This document shows, piece by piece, positions 62,716 to 64,000 of a stretch of 64,000 nt of DNA; within the stretch, counting starts at the first letter, position 1; every line of letters begins with the position of its first letter. Origin of the DNA: Diogma glabrata. Lineage: Eukaryota; Arthropoda; Insecta; Diptera; Cylindrotomidae. The DNA is taken from assembly GCA_963693315.1 (NCBI GenBank), contig OY856186.1, positions 135,042,428 to 135,106,427 of the forward strand, written 5' to 3'. The position numbers and the translations under genes were made by a program. Below the pieces are notes generated by a model that worked only from the letters and a program-made list of their open reading frames with translations, was not told the DNA's origin and did not search any database.

Positions 62716-63690
62716 TAGTGCAATTATGTTATTGTTTCACAACTAATAACATTTAAAAAATTTATAAAATCACTATATATGTAGATAATTTGGTAGTTAA
62801 GCCGATAATCACGTCTAAATATACATATTATTACAAATTATGAGTTTCACACCCATAGTAATTTACTTGCGACCAGGGACTATTCGAACAAAATCCCAAC
62901 AATTTCATATGCTAATGGTTTAATTAATCGAATGTTTTCTATAGCTGTAGTTGAACGTAAACAAGGAAAATTTGAATTCATCTGAATCGGACAACGATCA
63001 ATGCCAACATTTTATTATTTCATGATAGAATGAAAAAAAATAACAAATAGCTATACATACAAGTGAAAAATTGCAAGCATTTATTAAATAATATCAGTAA
63101 TTAAAATATAATTGGTTTGCCAATAATCATTGTGCTAACTGCTAGTGATTTATTTATTGATCATGAACGGGCTTTATTGACAAACGAACATTCTCGAGCA
63201 TTAAATCCCGCATATAGAGCTACACTAAAGCGCATTACTTCGAGCAAACAAGCGTGTCATCGCCAAGAAATATTCCATAACTAAAATTTAGGGTGCTACC
63301 GTTTACTGAATAAAGTTCATTCGCTAAGGTATCGCATGCGCCAGTTTTAGCTTACTGTTGTTGCCAGTGGTATATGAAATCACACGTCAACTCATATGGC
63401 TATAGCAAGGACTGGAGTATGCAGGATTGTCATACCCCTAGATCAAAAACATTACAAATCACCAAAAACTGATCCCTCCATGCGAATTTAATATTCCTGA
63501 TTTTTTTACAGGATTCCGTTTTTTCATTGATTACTCCTAGTAAATATGATGATCCCGCAATAGCGAAAAAATATGTCGGGGATTAGGTAATCCCTGCAAT
63601 CCTTGGTCACAATCGAAATAGGATGGAACATATAAATTAAATGGCTAAACCGTTAATTTATTGATAATAAAAACGGAATTGCGAGATACT
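62716..63690. other. AT-rich flank, no gene seen
   Basis: Contains at 63280-63600 the diverged counterpart of the 43040-43400 segment (GACTGGAGTATG, ATGCGAATTTAATATTCC, TTTTTTTACAGGATTCC). No ORF supported. Confidence 0.4.
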
Positions 63691-63692
63691 AA

Positions 63693-63798
63693 GGGCCGAT
63701 TGTATGAATGCGGATAGAAGATAAATCCTCGGATTAATCGTCGTTTGTATATATACAAACGACGATTTATCTTCCATCCGCATTCATACAATCGGCCC
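63693..63798. mobile_element. 106-bp palindromic MITE with TAA duplication
   Basis: GGGCCGATTGTATGAATGC ... GCATTCATACAATCGGCCC with TAA on both sides (63690-63692, 63799-63801) and a CGTTTGTATATATACAAACG centre. Apart from a 12-bp insertion in the left arm, the whole is one hairpin. The TAA duplication fits a Harbinger-mobilised miniature element. Confidence 0.8.
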
Positions 63799-64000
63799 TA
63801 AAACAAGGAATTTTATTTACAATTAATCAACATGTTCACCAAGTACCAGCGGTATAAAATCCATCGAATTTGAGTACAATGAAGTACAATTTTATATTTA
63901 AAATTTAAATCGATAAAGATTTTAACTCTCAAATACTGATATTTAGTTTTCTTATTTTCTATTTGTTCTGGTATGTTTTAAATGAAGTGTTTTAAACAAT

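Noticed and set aside
1..64000. CRISPR array
   Set aside because: The tandem repeats seen are satellites, minisatellites and LTR/TIR pairs; none has short repeats with unique equal-length spacers, and the genome is eukaryotic.

Overview
This is an AT-rich stretch of animal genome with a 200-base assembly gap at 6433-6632. The transposon families and the partial CRELD-type gene point to an arthropod, most likely an insect and plausibly a fly; I cannot name the species. Almost the whole window is mobile DNA inserted into mobile DNA, and only one host gene (the last two coding exons of a CRELD-like membrane protein, minus strand, 44065-44877) is recognised with confidence.

Layout. 0.5-5.9 kb: Harbinger-like miniature repeats around a 4.2 kb element with 108-bp terminal inverted repeats (TIRs) and a TAA target duplication, filled by a ~628-bp higher-order satellite. 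6.1-16.9 kb: a copia provirus with a perfect GAGAT target duplication. Its 5' LTR is split by a TA-flanked DNA element, and that element has itself received a second copia with near-identical LTRs and one uninterrupted 1354-codon Gag-Pol. 17.8-18.8 kb: two tandem tRNA-derived SINE-like units. 19.9-29.3 kb: a decayed Ty3/gypsy provirus on the minus strand (gag right, pol middle, env left) with a 1.2 kb DNA element inside env and a LINE 3' end inside RNase H. 30.7-35.4 kb: an inverted-repeat element containing two further ones, of which one holds a dead pogo-like element and a foldback.

37.3-42.4 kb: tandem copies of the same Harbinger-like repeat seen at 0.5-5.9 kb, one split by a full-length 3443-bp PIF/Harbinger transposon (perfect 16-bp TIRs, TAA duplication, both usual genes in exons, both frameshifted). 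44.1-44.9 kb: the CRELD-like exons. 47.0-47.9 kb: an element with about 26 AGATCT sites. 48.7-52.3 kb: a broken Ty3/gypsy. 52.3-55.1 kb: a dead jockey-type LINE.

55.2-62.7 kb: the most unusual object, a ~7.5 kb element with ~530-560 bp TIRs enclosing a spliced, decayed gene of a family I cannot place by name but which looks like a transposase. It is interrupted by a 4.4 kb TA-flanked element with an AACGCCTAGGCGTT palindrome near each end, which carries a hAT remnant, several hairpins and a CXC-type cysteine motif. The last 1.3 kb holds a palindromic miniature element with a TAA duplication.

The genes do not form a pathway; the order of insertions is the story. Nearly all ORFs are broken. 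Exceptions are the uninterrupted copia Gag-Pol at 7362-11426 and the copia Gag-Pol at 12747-16559, which is broken only near its C terminus.
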